From Rhodobacteraceae bacterium UBA996 (GTDB taxonomy: Bacteria; Pseudomonadota; Alphaproteobacteria; Rhodobacterales; Rhodobacteraceae): a stretch of DNA of 16,057 nucleotides. The notes below the pieces were generated by a model. That model was not told where the DNA came from. It worked only from the letters and a program-made list of their open reading frames with translations, and searched no databases. A program made the translations under genes and the position numbers. The DNA is taken from NCBI GenBank assembly GCA_002291955.1, contig DBBA01000319.1:1-16057 (forward strand). The letters run 5' to 3'. Positions 1 through 7,218 of this stretch are shown one piece after another. Within the stretch, counting starts at the first letter, position 1. Each line of letters opens with the position of its first letter.

Positions 1-995
1 CCGACCAGCGGGTTGCCGTCGGGGGCGAAGGTGAAGGGGCCGTTGATGACCCGCTTGATCCCGGCGCGGCCCAGCACCGGATAGCGGCGGAACGCGGCGT
101 CGAGGGGTTCCGCGACGCGGTCGAGGTCGTCGTTCAGCAGCTCATGCCCGAAGTCCCAGGGCGTGCCGCCGACCGCCCAGGGCGTCGCCTTCTGTTCGTA
201 GATGCCGATGCACAGACCCCGGCCCTCTTGCCGCAGGTAGGTCTCGCCGGCCGGGTCCATGACATGGGGCAGTTCCGACCCGTGGTTGTAGACCTCGGGG
301 ATGTCGTCGGTGACGAAATACTGGTGCTCCATCGGGTGGAGCGGCAGGTAGACGCCCGCCATGCGGCCGACCTCGCGCGCCCACAGGCCCGCGGCGATCA
401 CCACATGTTCCGCCCGGATCGTGCCCTGTTCGGTGACCACGTCCCATTCGTGGCCCTGCGGGGACAGGGCGGTGACGCGGTTCCTCAAGATGATCTCTGC
501 CCCCGCCATCCGCGCGGCCTTGGCATAGGCGTGGGTGGTGCCGGACGGGTCGAGGTGCCCGTCGAGCGGGTCGTAGAGGCCGCCGACCACGCCCGTGACG
601 TCGGTGATGGGGGACAGCTTCGCGATCTCCTCGGGCCCGACCAGTTCCGTATCCAGCCCCATGTAGCGGTGCTTGGCCCGTTCGGCGGTGAGATAGTCCA
701 TCCGGTCGCGCGTGGTGGCCAGGGTCACGCCCCCCACATGGTGCAGCCCGCAGGACATGCCGGTGATCCGCTCCAGTTCGCGGTAGAGCCGGATCGTGTA
801 GCCCTGCAACGCGGCCATGTTGGTGTCGGCGTTCAGCGTGTGGAACCCGCCCGCCGCATGCCAGGTGGAGCCGGACGTCAGTTCCGACCGCTCGATCAGG
901 ACCACGTCCGTCCAGCCTTCGCGCGTCAGGTGGTAGAGGACCGAACACCCCACCACGCCGCCGCCGATGACCACCACCCGTGCTGTCGTGCGCAT
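1..995 (-). CDS. FAD-dependent oxidoreductase, dimethylglycine/sarcosine dehydrogenase type (partial, 3' end beyond left edge)
   Basis: This open frame runs without a stop from an ATG at 995 to the window edge, giving 331 codons of the amino-terminal part. The protein opens with a dinucleotide-binding fold (GGGVVG, residues 11-16, ending in LIER at about 33-36) and has GSTWHAAGG at 42-50. In dimethylglycine and sarcosine dehydrogenases the His of this motif (here H46) carries covalently bound FAD, so the family and probably the flavin linkage are visible. Such enzymes oxidatively demethylate or deaminate N-alkyl glycines and related amines; many carry a carboxy-terminal GcvT-like folate domain, which would lie outside the window. 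AGGGGAG at 1002-1008 sits 6 bases before the ATG and supports the start. It lies 84 bases downstream of the permease gene on the same strand and is probably the last visible gene of that operon. The exact substrate cannot be read from the sequence. Confidence 0.9.
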   Translation of the reverse strand, partial: MRTTARVVVIGGGVVGCSVLYHLTREGWTDVVLIERSELTSGSTWHAAGGFHTLNADTNMAALQGYTIRLYRELERITGMSCGLHHVGGVTLATTRDRMDYLTAERAKHRYMGLDTELVGPEEIAKLSPITDVTGVVGGLYDPLDGHLDPSGTTHAYAKAARMAGAEIILRNRVTALSPQGHEWDVVTEQGTIRAEHVVIAAGLWAREVGRMAGVYLPLHPMEHQYFVTDDIPEVYNHGSELPHVMDPAGETYLRQEGRGLCIGIYEQKATPWAVGGTPWDFGHELLNDDLDRVAEPLDAAFRRYPVLGRAGIKRVINGPFTFAPDGNPLV

Positions 996-1079
996 GTCCC
1001 GCTCCCCTGCCCGCCTCATACGGTCAGCATAGCGGGCGGGGCCGCGGCCCGTATTCCGAAGGCGACATCGCGCGTCGCT

Positions 1080-1856
1080 TTAGGTGCGGCGGCGGATCAG
1101 GGCCAGCGCGGCGATGGCCAGAAGCACGATGCCTGCCGACACCACCGTGCCGATGACGCTGACGGCGGGGACGAGCGGCGAATAATTGGTCGCGGTGCGG
1201 GTGAACAGCCACACCGGCAGCGGCGTGTCGGCGCCCGAGGTGAAGGCCGACAGGGGCAGGTTCGCCCAGCTCAGCAGGAACGCGAACAGCCCGCCCGACA
1301 CGATGCCGGGGGCAAGTTGCGGCAGCGTCACCTCCTTGAACACCTGCCAGCGGGTCGCGCCCAGGTCGCTGGCCGCTTCCTCCTGCGCCACGTCGTAGCC
1401 GAACAGGCGGATCGACACGACCAGCGTCACGATGGGCACGATCCAGACCAGATGCGCGATGACGGCGGTCTTCCAGCTGGGCGGGATGCCCGCCGCGGTG
1501 AAGGACAGCAGAAGCGCCAGCCCCAGCACCGGCTGCGGGAAGAATATCGGCAGGACAAGGATGCGGCGGAACCACCCCTGCCCGCGCCAGTCGTAGCGGG
1601 CGAAGGCCATGGCGCCGAGCGTGCCAAGGATCACCGCCAGCACCGACACCGACAGCGCGATGTTCAGGCTGATGATGTGGATCTGCCAGGTGGTGTGGGA
1701 GGCGATGGCCTCGGCATAGGCGCTGGTGGTCCAGTCCTTGTGCGGAAAGCGCATGTAACGGGTGTTGGCGAGCGAGGCGAGCACCACCGACACGATGGGG
1801 ACGTACAGAAGCGTCACCAGCGCCCCGACCCACAGCGTCATCACAAGGCGCGTCAT
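1080..1856 (-). CDS. ABC transporter permease, polyamine type (PotC-like)
   Basis: A 258-residue inner-membrane permease with about six hydrophobic segments (roughly residues 5-29, 62-84, 98-120, 132-150, 185-206 and 230-253). The cytoplasmic EAA loop that docks on the ATPase is clear at 160-180 (EEAASDLGATRWQVFKEVTL). Length, topology and the late EAA loop match PotC-type permeases of spermidine/putrescine-like importers, though substrates of this family also include other amines and opines. The ATG at 1854-1856 overlaps the TGA of the upstream permease (ATGA), indicating translational coupling. Longer frames open further upstream but run through that neighbour. The stop is TAA. The gene appears intact. 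Confidence 0.93.
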   Translation of the reverse strand: MTRLVMTLWVGALVTLLYVPIVSVVLASLANTRYMRFPHKDWTTSAYAEAIASHTTWQIHIISLNIALSVSVLAVILGTLGAMAFARYDWRGQGWFRRILVLPIFFPQPVLGLALLLSFTAAGIPPSWKTAVIAHLVWIVPIVTLVVSIRLFGYDVAQEEAASDLGATRWQVFKEVTLPQLAPGIVSGGLFAFLLSWANLPLSAFTSGADTPLPVWLFTRTATNYSPLVPAVSVIGTVVSAGIVLLAIAALALIRRRT

Positions 1857-2692
1857 CGTTTCGTCAGCCGGTCGAAGTCGAGCCGCGCGAGGACCGGCAG
1901 CACGATGGCGGCGGTGATCGCGATGACCATGACCGTCAGCGCCGACCCCGCGGGCCAGTCCTGCGCGTAACCGAAGCGCTGCTCGATGGCGGCGGTGATG
2001 ACGGTGACGGCGCGGCCGCCCAGGATCGCGGCCTCGGCATTGGCGCCCAGGCACAGGACAAAGGTCAGGAGCGCCCCGATGGCAAGGCCGGGGGCGGCCA
2101 GCGGCAGTTCGACCTCGCACAGGACCTGCCAGCGGTTGGCGCCAAGGTCGCGCGCCGCCTCGATCCGGTCCTTGGGGATCAGGGAGATGCCCAGGATCAG
2201 GGGAAACAGCATGAAGGGGAAGTGGATGTAGACCATGCCCAGAAGCGCGCCGGGCCAGGAGTTCTGGATCGACCCGATCTGTAGCCCGAACACCGCCTGC
2301 AGCGATCCGGCCAGGATCCCGCCCCGGGGCATCAGGAACACCGACAGGCCGAACAGGCGCACGGATTCCGAAATGAACACGGGCAGCGCGATCAGGATGG
2401 CGACGACGATGGCCCAGCGGCCCGCGTGGCGGTGCAGGATGACGGCGGTGGGCCATGCGAGGAGCATCGTGACGAGCGTGGTGAAGGTCGCGCCGATGAC
2501 CGACCACATCAGCGGGCGCCCGTACCCTTCGGTGATCGCGGCGGTGTAGTTGGCGATGGTGGGCGGCAGGGACAGGTCGAAGGTGCGCGGCGGCATCAGG
2601 CTGGTCCAGGCGACGATGCCGATGGGCAGCGCGAAGGCCAGGGTCAGGAAGGCGATCACGGGGGCGGCGAACCAGAAGCCGGGAGAGCGCAT
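1853..2692 (-). CDS. ABC transporter permease, polyamine type (PotB-like)
   Basis: A 279-residue membrane protein starting MRSPGFWF, with a first hydrophobic segment at about 7-29 and further segments near 64-86, 94-116, 148-170, 203-224 and 250-268. The EAA loop is at about 178-198 (IEAARDLGANRWQVLCEVEL). It would pair with the PotC-like permease to form the membrane channel. The ATG at 2690-2692 overlaps by one base the TGA that ends the ATPase gene (TGATG), so the transporter genes are tightly coupled. That matters here because the ATPase gene has a premature stop, which would be expected to reduce coupled translation of this permease. The reading frame itself looks intact. Confidence 0.93.
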   Translation of the reverse strand: MRSPGFWFAAPVIAFLTLAFALPIGIVAWTSLMPPRTFDLSLPPTIANYTAAITEGYGRPLMWSVIGATFTTLVTMLLAWPTAVILHRHAGRWAIVVAILIALPVFISESVRLFGLSVFLMPRGGILAGSLQAVFGLQIGSIQNSWPGALLGMVYIHFPFMLFPLILGISLIPKDRIEAARDLGANRWQVLCEVELPLAAPGLAIGALLTFVLCLGANAEAAILGGRAVTVITAAIEQRFGYAQDWPAGSALTVMVIAITAAIVLPVLARLDFDRLTKR

Positions 2693-3735
2693 CAGTCGTT
2701 GACCCAGGCCAGATCGCCCGCCTCGAAGGCGAAGCGGGCGGTGGTGCCGGTCTCGAACCCTTCGCCGGTGCCGGGGACCTCGGCGATCAGGGGGGTGCCG
2801 TTCGCGTCCAGGTGCAGTTGCGTGCGCGATCCCAGCGTCATCGCCTGCCGCACGGTGGCGGTGACGGACAGCGCGCCCTCCCCGGGGCGCAGGTTCTCGG
2901 GCCGCAGCACGGCGAAGGTGCCGCCATCGGGCGCGGGCAGGTCCAGCCCCGCGAAGCGGCCCGCCGCCACCGGCAGGATGTTCACCTCGCCCATGAACCC
3001 CGCGACGAAACGGTTGACCGGGCGGCGGTAGATGTCGGCGGGGCTGCCCACCTGCACGATGCGGCCCGCCTGCATGATGGCGATGCGGTCGGAGAGGACC
3101 ATCGCCTATTCGAGGGAATGCGTGATGTAGACGAAGGTCTTGCCGGTGCGCTGGTGCAGGTCCTTCAGTTCGACCTCGAGCGTCTTGCGCAGGCGATAGT
3201 CGATGGCCGACAGGGGTTCGTCGAAGAACAGGATTTCCGGGTCCGACGCGAACGCTCGGGCAAGGGCCACCCGATGGCGTTCGCCACCCGAGCACTGGGT
3301 GACGGGGCGGGCATAGTAGGTTTCCGGCAGGCGGACCAACCGCAGCAGTTCCAGCGCCCGGTCGCGGCGCGGGCCGGGGGCGACCCCCTTCATCTTCAGC
3401 GCGAACTCGATGTTCTGGCCGACCGTGCGGTGGTCGAACAGCGCCAGCGACTGGAAGACCATCGCGGTCGGGCGCCTGTTCGCGGGCAGCGCGGTGATGT
3501 CGCGGCCCCGCAGGGAAATCGTCCCAGCGGTGGGCGCATCGAGCCCCGCCAGAAGCCGCACCAGCGACGACTTGCCCGAGCCGGAGGGTCCGACGATCGT
3601 CAGGAACTCGCCCTCGGGGATGTCGAGCGCGATCGCGTCCACGGCGAGCGTGGACGCGAAGCGCTTGGTCAGCCCGGCCAGCGACAGGATCACTGATCGC
3701 GTCACTGGCCGGGTGCCTTGTGCGGTGTCGGGCAC
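2692..3735 (-). pseudogene. ABC transporter ATPase, PotA-like, interrupted by an in-frame TAG
   Basis: Reading through one TAG (3106-3108) gives a continuous 347-codon ATPase of normal PotA length. Before the stop: Walker A GPSGSGKS (49-56), Q-loop Gln95, signature CSGGE (148-152, with Cys where Leu is usual), Walker B ILFFDEP (168-174) and the switch His206. The stop is codon 210, in HSLE-stop-AMVLSDRI; relatives have Glu there, so a single base change GAG to TAG explains it. The rest (3102 down to 2692) encodes the end of the nucleotide-binding domain and the TOBE-type regulatory domain. The truncated 209-residue product has the core ATP site but no TOBE domain. The GTG at 3735 is taken as start because it follows the binding-protein stop by two bases; GTG codons at 3705 and 3693 are alternatives, and none has a strong ribosome site. 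A sequencing error is possible. Confidence 0.88.
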
Positions 3736-3737
3736 GC

Positions 3738-4931
3738 CTAGCCCCGCGCGCGCATGGCGGCGGAGTAGATGTCGTAGAGCCGGTCATAATCCGGCACGAT
3801 GTCGAACTCGACCGCGTTGGCGATGCGCTCGTCGAATTCGTCCCACTGGATGGCCGCCAGTTCCTCGGCGCTGAAGCGGCTCATCAGTTCGGGCTGCGCC
3901 ATCTGGCTGACCGGCTGCAGGTTGCCGTTGCCGCGCGCCACCAGTTCCGCCGCATCGGGCGTCGCGATGAACTCCAGCCAGTCGAAGGCCGCTTCCAGGA
4001 AATCGGGGTTGTTCACGGCCGAGTTCAATTCGATCCAGTTGATCCCGCCCTTGCCGTCCGCCGGGCCCGAGTTCGGCGTGATCGCATAGAGGTCGGTGAT
4101 CCCTTCCAGACGCGCGGCGGCGGTCGTGTAGGTGCCGCCGGTGAAGTACAGGTCGATCTCGCCGTTCAGGATGCCCTGGTTCAGCTGCACGAAGTCGGTG
4201 GTGATGAAGGCCGCGTTCTGGATCCAGCGGTTCGCGGTCTCCTCGAACTTCGCCACTTCCTCGTCCGTCTTGACGCGGAACGGGTGCACGCCCGCGCCCA
4301 TGCAGATGTCCATCACGTTCCAGTCCTCGTAGGCGAGGATGCCGTAGCGGCCCGCGAAATCGGGGTTGTTGAACAGGTCCCAGCCCTCGTCCTTGGCGAG
4401 GTCGGGCGAGATGACGTTGGGGTTCACCACGAAGTCGAACGTCTCGTACCGCTGCACGACGCCGAGCAGGTGGTTGCCGTCCTCGGACATCGCCCATTTG
4501 TAGGGGGCGGCGAACTTGGGCTTCATCTGGGCATAGAGCGGCTCGAACCGGTCGCGCGGCAGGTCGCGGATCAGGCCCGCGGGCCACATCACGTTGCGCG
4601 CCCAGGGGTTGTTGACGTTGATGAAGTCCCAGACCGAGGTTTCCCCGGCGCGCAGGCGGTTGACCGACGACGGGTTCGAGATGTGGATCTCGTACCGCAC
4701 GTCCACGCCGGTCTGCGTGCGCCACAGGTCCAGAAGGCGGGGGTCGGCATAGGCGTCCCAGGTCAGAAGCGACAGCGTGCGGGTCTGCGCGCTCGCCCCC
4801 ATCGGCAGGGCAGCGGCGGCGGTCCCGGCGGCAAGGCCCGCCAGGAACCGGCGGCGGCTGGCGGAGTGTTGCAGGTTCTGGCGCAGCGGGTTGCGGGCGG
4901 CAAGCTGGCGCAGTTTCGCGTCGTGATTCAT
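3738..4931 (-). CDS. Periplasmic solute-binding protein of a polyamine-type ABC importer (Tat-type signal)
   Basis: A 397-residue extracytoplasmic binding protein of the PotD/family-1 type that would deliver substrate to the PotB/PotC-like permeases. The amino end has a long polar stretch, then SRRRFLAG (25-32) and a hydrophobic run ending in an ASA site at about residue 48, which fits a twin-arginine (Tat) signal peptide. The mature part begins QTRTLSLLTWDAYADP, typical of this fold, and contains the family-like FTGGTYTTAAARLEG and INWIELNSAVNNPDFLEAAF segments. The start at 4931 is chosen over an upstream ATG at 5030 because GGGGAG (4939-4944) lies 7 bases before it and the signal peptide then has a sensible length. 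It ends in TAG, two bases before the ATPase start. The ligand is unknown; amines are the best guess from the neighbours. Confidence 0.93.
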   Translation of the reverse strand: MNHDAKLRQLAARNPLRQNLQHSASRRRFLAGLAAGTAAAALPMGASAQTRTLSLLTWDAYADPRLLDLWRTQTGVDVRYEIHISNPSSVNRLRAGETSVWDFINVNNPWARNVMWPAGLIRDLPRDRFEPLYAQMKPKFAAPYKWAMSEDGNHLLGVVQRYETFDFVVNPNVISPDLAKDEGWDLFNNPDFAGRYGILAYEDWNVMDICMGAGVHPFRVKTDEEVAKFEETANRWIQNAAFITTDFVQLNQGILNGEIDLYFTGGTYTTAAARLEGITDLYAITPNSGPADGKGGINWIELNSAVNNPDFLEAAFDWLEFIATPDAAELVARGNGNLQPVSQMAQPELMSRFSAEELAAIQWDEFDERIANAVEFDIVPDYDRLYDIYSAAMRARG

Positions 4932-4967
4932 GGCGTCTCTCCCCGTGGTGCTTATGGCGGGCATGCG

Positions 4968-4979
4968 ATTGTTCACATG
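4968..4979 (-). promoter_or_regulatory. Putative operator copy (TGTGAACA) upstream of the amine-binding protein
   Basis: On the minus strand this reads CATGTGAACAAT, containing the same TGTGAACA 8-mer (4970-4977) found at 6361-6368 and 7150-7157. It lies about 40 bases upstream of the ATG at 4931 and downstream of the candidate promoter at 5002-5030, a position suited to a repressor. The arms TGT/ACA form a short dyad around GA. The function is inferred from position and recurrence only. Confidence 0.5.
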
Positions 4980-5001
4980 CCGAACTTGTGGTCGCGGTCC
5001 G

Positions 5002-5030
5002 TATGTTTGCGCAGGTTTCCCATCCGTCAA
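5002..5030 (-). promoter_or_regulatory. Candidate sigma-70-type promoter for the binding-protein/ABC operon
   Basis: On the minus strand, TTGACG (5025-5030) and AACATA (5002-5007) are separated by 17 bases. The -35 element is close to consensus; the -10 is poor. The -35 overlaps the stop codon of the glutamine-synthetase-like gene, and the expected start point near 4995 would leave a leader of about 60 bases containing the TGTGAACA motif. This would allow the transport genes to be transcribed separately from the upstream ligase gene. Confidence 0.35.
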
Positions 5031-6331
5031 TAGACCGCCGCATAGGCCGCCATGCGCGCGACGTCCTCCAGGCCCGCCACATGGGCGGCCTCGCCTGTCT
5101 TGTGGGCGGCGTAGATGTCGGTGAAGGCGCCGGGAAGACGGGCGCGGAACGCCGTGTCAGCCATCAGGGCCGCGATGGAATCTTCCAGCGTCGCGGGCAA
5201 GCGGCGGTAGCCCCGCGCGGCCAGCTGATCGGGCGACAGAAGGCTCAGGTCCTCCTGCGTGGCGGGGGAACAGGTCAGCCCGTCCTCGACCCCGAGCGTG
5301 CCCGCGATCACCACGGCGGCCAGCGCCAGATACGGGCTGGCGCAGGCATCCGCCGCGCGGAACTCCATGTTGAACTGCCGCGCGCGGGTGGCGGGGTCGG
5401 TCGCGGTGACCGGGCAGATGCGGATCGCGGCCTCGCGGTCCTGCCGGCCGAGGTTGTTGTAGGCCGCCGACCAGCGGTGCGGGACCAGCCGCAAGGGCGA
5501 GATGGCGGAGGGGGCGGTCAGCGCCGACACTGCGTTGAGGTGGCGCAGGACCCCGGCGGCAAAGGCCGACGCCGTGGCCGACAGTCCGTCCTGCCCGGCG
5601 GGATCCTCGGTCATCGGATGTCCGGCTGCATCCCACAGGCTGAAATGGATGTGCACGCCGTTGCCCACGATGTCGGGGGCGAGGAGGGGCGAGAAGGTCG
5701 CGCGCAGGCCCATGGACCGGGCGAACGCACGCGCCGCCTCGCGCAGCACCACCGCCTGATCGGCGGCTTGCAGGGCGGGTTGCGGGGGCAGCGTCACCTC
5801 GAACTGGTCGGGGCCGTATTCGCGCAGGAAACTGTCCGGCGCGATGCCCGCCCCCGCCAGCGCATCGGCGAGGGCCGACAGATACCCCTGCCCTGCCGCA
5901 AAGCCCTGCAGGCTGAAGGCGCGGGTCGGCTCGCCCGGCCCCCCTTGCAGCATGAACTCGTGCTCGAAAGTCGCGCGGAGCTCCAGCCCCGTGGCGGCGT
6001 GGAACCGGTCCAGCGCCGCCTTCAGGATGCCCCGCGTGAAGCATTCCCAGGGGTCGCCGTTCAGGTCGCGGATGTCGCCCAGCACCATGGACAGCCGCCC
6101 GCCCCCCGGCAGGGACAGGTCGGCGCGGGTGTCCGGGTCGGGCCACAGGACGATGTCGCCCAAGGCGCCATAGGGGCTGTCGGCGATGGTGTCGAAGCAG
6201 GTGATCTGCACGTTCGTCGGCGTCCAGCCGACGCCACGCGCGATGCGCCGGTCGAGGTCGTCGGCGGCAAAGCCCTTGCCCCGCACGATCCCCGACACGT
6301 CCGACGTGCAGGCCATCATCAGGTCCGCCAT
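5027..6331 (-). CDS. Glutamine-synthetase-like ligase (PuuA/gamma-glutamylamine synthetase type)
   Basis: A 434-residue member of the glutamine synthetase superfamily. Expected motifs in order: SDVSGIVRGKGF (10-21), resembling the D-x-x-G-x-x-RGK start of PuuA-like enzymes; FEHEF (122-126) with metal-binding Glu; EYGPDQFE (171-178); NGVHIHFS (224-231) with the catalytic-site His; SPLRLVPHRW (278-287); AAIRICP (301-307); and NMEFRAADACASPYLALAA (321-339). Relatives ligate glutamate to ammonia or amines using ATP. Its place directly upstream of an amine-type importer and an FAD amine dehydrogenase favours amine gamma-glutamylation over primary ammonia assimilation, but this is inference. The ATG at 6331 is chosen because AAGGGG (6339-6344) lies 7 bases before it; an alternative start 21 codons upstream would overlap the 16-bp palindrome and the divergent gene's leader. 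The stop lies 95 bases before the binding-protein gene. Confidence 0.88.
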   Translation of the reverse strand: MADLMMACTSDVSGIVRGKGFAADDLDRRIARGVGWTPTNVQITCFDTIADSPYGALGDIVLWPDPDTRADLSLPGGGRLSMVLGDIRDLNGDPWECFTRGILKAALDRFHAATGLELRATFEHEFMLQGGPGEPTRAFSLQGFAAGQGYLSALADALAGAGIAPDSFLREYGPDQFEVTLPPQPALQAADQAVVLREAARAFARSMGLRATFSPLLAPDIVGNGVHIHFSLWDAAGHPMTEDPAGQDGLSATASAFAAGVLRHLNAVSALTAPSAISPLRLVPHRWSAAYNNLGRQDREAAIRICPVTATDPATRARQFNMEFRAADACASPYLALAAVVIAGTLGVEDGLTCSPATQEDLSLLSPDQLAARGYRRLPATLEDSIAALMADTAFRARLPGAFTDIYAAHKTGEAAHVAGLEDVARMAAYAAVY

Positions 6332-6357
6332 GCCTGTTCCCCTTGTCGCCCCCGGAT

Positions 6358-6373
6358 CATCTGTGAACAGATG
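6358..6373. promoter_or_regulatory. Perfect 16-bp palindrome, putative operator of the divergent promoter region
   Basis: CATCTGTGAACAGATG is a perfect inverted repeat (7-base arms, 2-base centre) in the 74-base gap between two divergent start codons (6331 minus, 6406 plus). It is 26 bases from the minus-strand ATG and 32 bases from the plus-strand ATG, so one bound dimer could control both. Its core TGTGAACA recurs at 4970-4977 and 7150-7157. The regulator is not encoded in the window and its family cannot be assigned; the E. coli PuuR site also contains TGAACA, a weak hint. Confidence 0.65.
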
Positions 6374-6405
6374 TGCGGCAAAGGCAATTCCCAAGGTTTT
6401 CCCCG

Positions 6406-7062
6406 ATGCCCTCGCCCTTCCTGTCCACCACGTCGCGCGACATCCCCATCGTGCCGTCCCGCGCGGCGCTCCTGTTCATCGACGTGCAGAACTTTTCCTG
6501 CCACCCCGACGGGGCGGAGTGGCGCGACATGTCGCCGGCGGAACTGGCCGAGAAGAAGGAGCCGTTCCTGCGCCAGATGCGGGATGACGTGTTCCCCAGG
6601 ATGCAGGCCCTGCAACGCGCCGCCCGCGCCGCAGGGATCGAGGTGATGTACACCACCATCGAGAGCCTGACGAAGGACGGCCGCGACCGGAGCCTGGATT
6701 ACAAGATCACCGGGTTCAACGTGCCGAAAGGGTCCTGGGACGGCCGCGTGTCGGACGAGATCGCGCCGGGCGCGGACGAGATCGTGCTGCCGAAGTCGTC
6801 GTCCTCGGTCTTCGTGTCCACCCACATCGACTATGTCCTGAGGAACCTGGGCGTCGCGCAGTTGATCATCTCGGGCGTACTGACCGACCAGTGCGTCGAA
6901 TCGGCGATCCGCGATGCCTGCGACCTGGGCTATCTGGTGACGCAGGCCACCGACGCCTGCGCGACCTTCACCCCGGAACGGCAGGCGGCCAGCCTGCGCG
7001 CCATCAGGGGCTACTGCCGCCAGCGCACCGTCGCCCAGATCGTCGCCGAACTGGGCGGCTGA
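6406..7062 (+). CDS. Isochorismatase-family cysteine hydrolase
   Basis: A 218-residue cytoplasmic hydrolase with the family triad visible: Asp26 in LLFIDVQNF (22-30), Lys130 in VLPKSSSSVF (127-136) and nucleophile Cys163 in SGVLTDQCVESAIRDA (156-171). The cis-peptide region GVLT before the Cys is also typical. Family members cleave amide or ureido bonds (N-carbamoylsarcosine amidase, ureidoacrylate amidohydrolase, biuret hydrolase, nicotinamidase) or vinyl ethers; the exact reaction cannot be told here. The start at 6406 is preferred over a GTG at 6373, which lies in the palindrome; the upstream AAGG is weak. It is divergent from the glutamine-synthetase-like gene and precedes the peptide transporter by 156 bases, so it may be hydrolysing an amide or carbamoyl intermediate of the same pathway (inference). 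Confidence 0.92.
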   Translation: MPSPFLSTTSRDIPIVPSRAALLFIDVQNFSCHPDGAEWRDMSPAELAEKKEPFLRQMRDDVFPRMQALQRAARAAGIEVMYTTIESLTKDGRDRSLDYKITGFNVPKGSWDGRVSDEIAPGADEIVLPKSSSSVFVSTHIDYVLRNLGVAQLIISGVLTDQCVESAIRDACDLGYLVTQATDACATFTPERQAASLRAIRGYCRQRTVAQIVAELGG

Positions 7063-7149
7063 CGCCCGATTTCCCGGACATCCGTGCGAAAGCCGATGGA
7101 CAGGGGTGCGGCCTTGCGCCTACCATCACGCCAGAACAAAAGTGCGCCA

Positions 7150-7157
7150 TGTGAACA
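7150..7157 (+). promoter_or_regulatory. Putative operator copy (TGTGAACA) upstream of the peptide transporter operon
   Basis: The 8-mer TGTGAACA sits in the 156-base gap between the cysteine hydrolase and the peptide-binding protein, 61 bases before the GTG at 7219. With flanks it reads CATGTGAACAAC, matching 11 of 12 bases of the copy at 4968-4979. I see no convincing -35/-10 pair in this gap. The rest of the gap holds only the ribosome site at 7205-7211. Confidence 0.45.
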
Positions 7158-7204
7158 ACTCACCCCGCGCGTGGCGATGGCGCCAGCCCGCCGGGGACCC
7201 CAGC

Positions 7205-7211
7205 AAGGAGG
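7205..7211 (+). promoter_or_regulatory. Strong Shine-Dalgarno site fixing a GTG start
   Basis: AAGGAGG, 7 bases before the GTG at 7219, is the best ribosome-binding site in the window. It decides for GTG over the in-frame ATG at 7234, which would shorten the signal peptide. Confidence 0.85.
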
Positions 7212-7218
7212 CTCATCC

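Noticed and set aside
1039..1050. 12-bp palindrome GGGCCGCGGCCC between the permease and FAD enzyme genes
   Set aside because: Made only of G and C in a G+C-rich gap, without a T tract or a second copy; chance is a sufficient explanation.
3106..3108. TAG as a recoded sense codon (for example pyrrolysine) in an amine-related gene
   Set aside because: Two intact genes in the window end in TAG (3738-3740 and 10747-10749), so TAG acts as a stop here; neither a PotA ATPase nor a DctP protein is known to use pyrrolysine, and no matching tRNA or pyl gene is seen.
5027..6331. Gamma-glutamylmethylamide synthetase (GmaS) of the N-methylglutamate pathway
   Set aside because: No N-methylglutamate synthase or dehydrogenase genes lie nearby and the amino end does not match GmaS as I know it.
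6373..6405. Upstream GTG start for the cysteine hydrolase
   Set aside because: It would place the start inside the palindrome, adds a short Arg/Pro-rich tail outside the domain, and has no ribosome site.
7053..7067. Small hairpin GGGCG-GCTGA-CGCCC spanning the stop of the cysteine hydrolase, as terminator
   Set aside because: Only five base pairs and a weak T run; too little to support a terminator.
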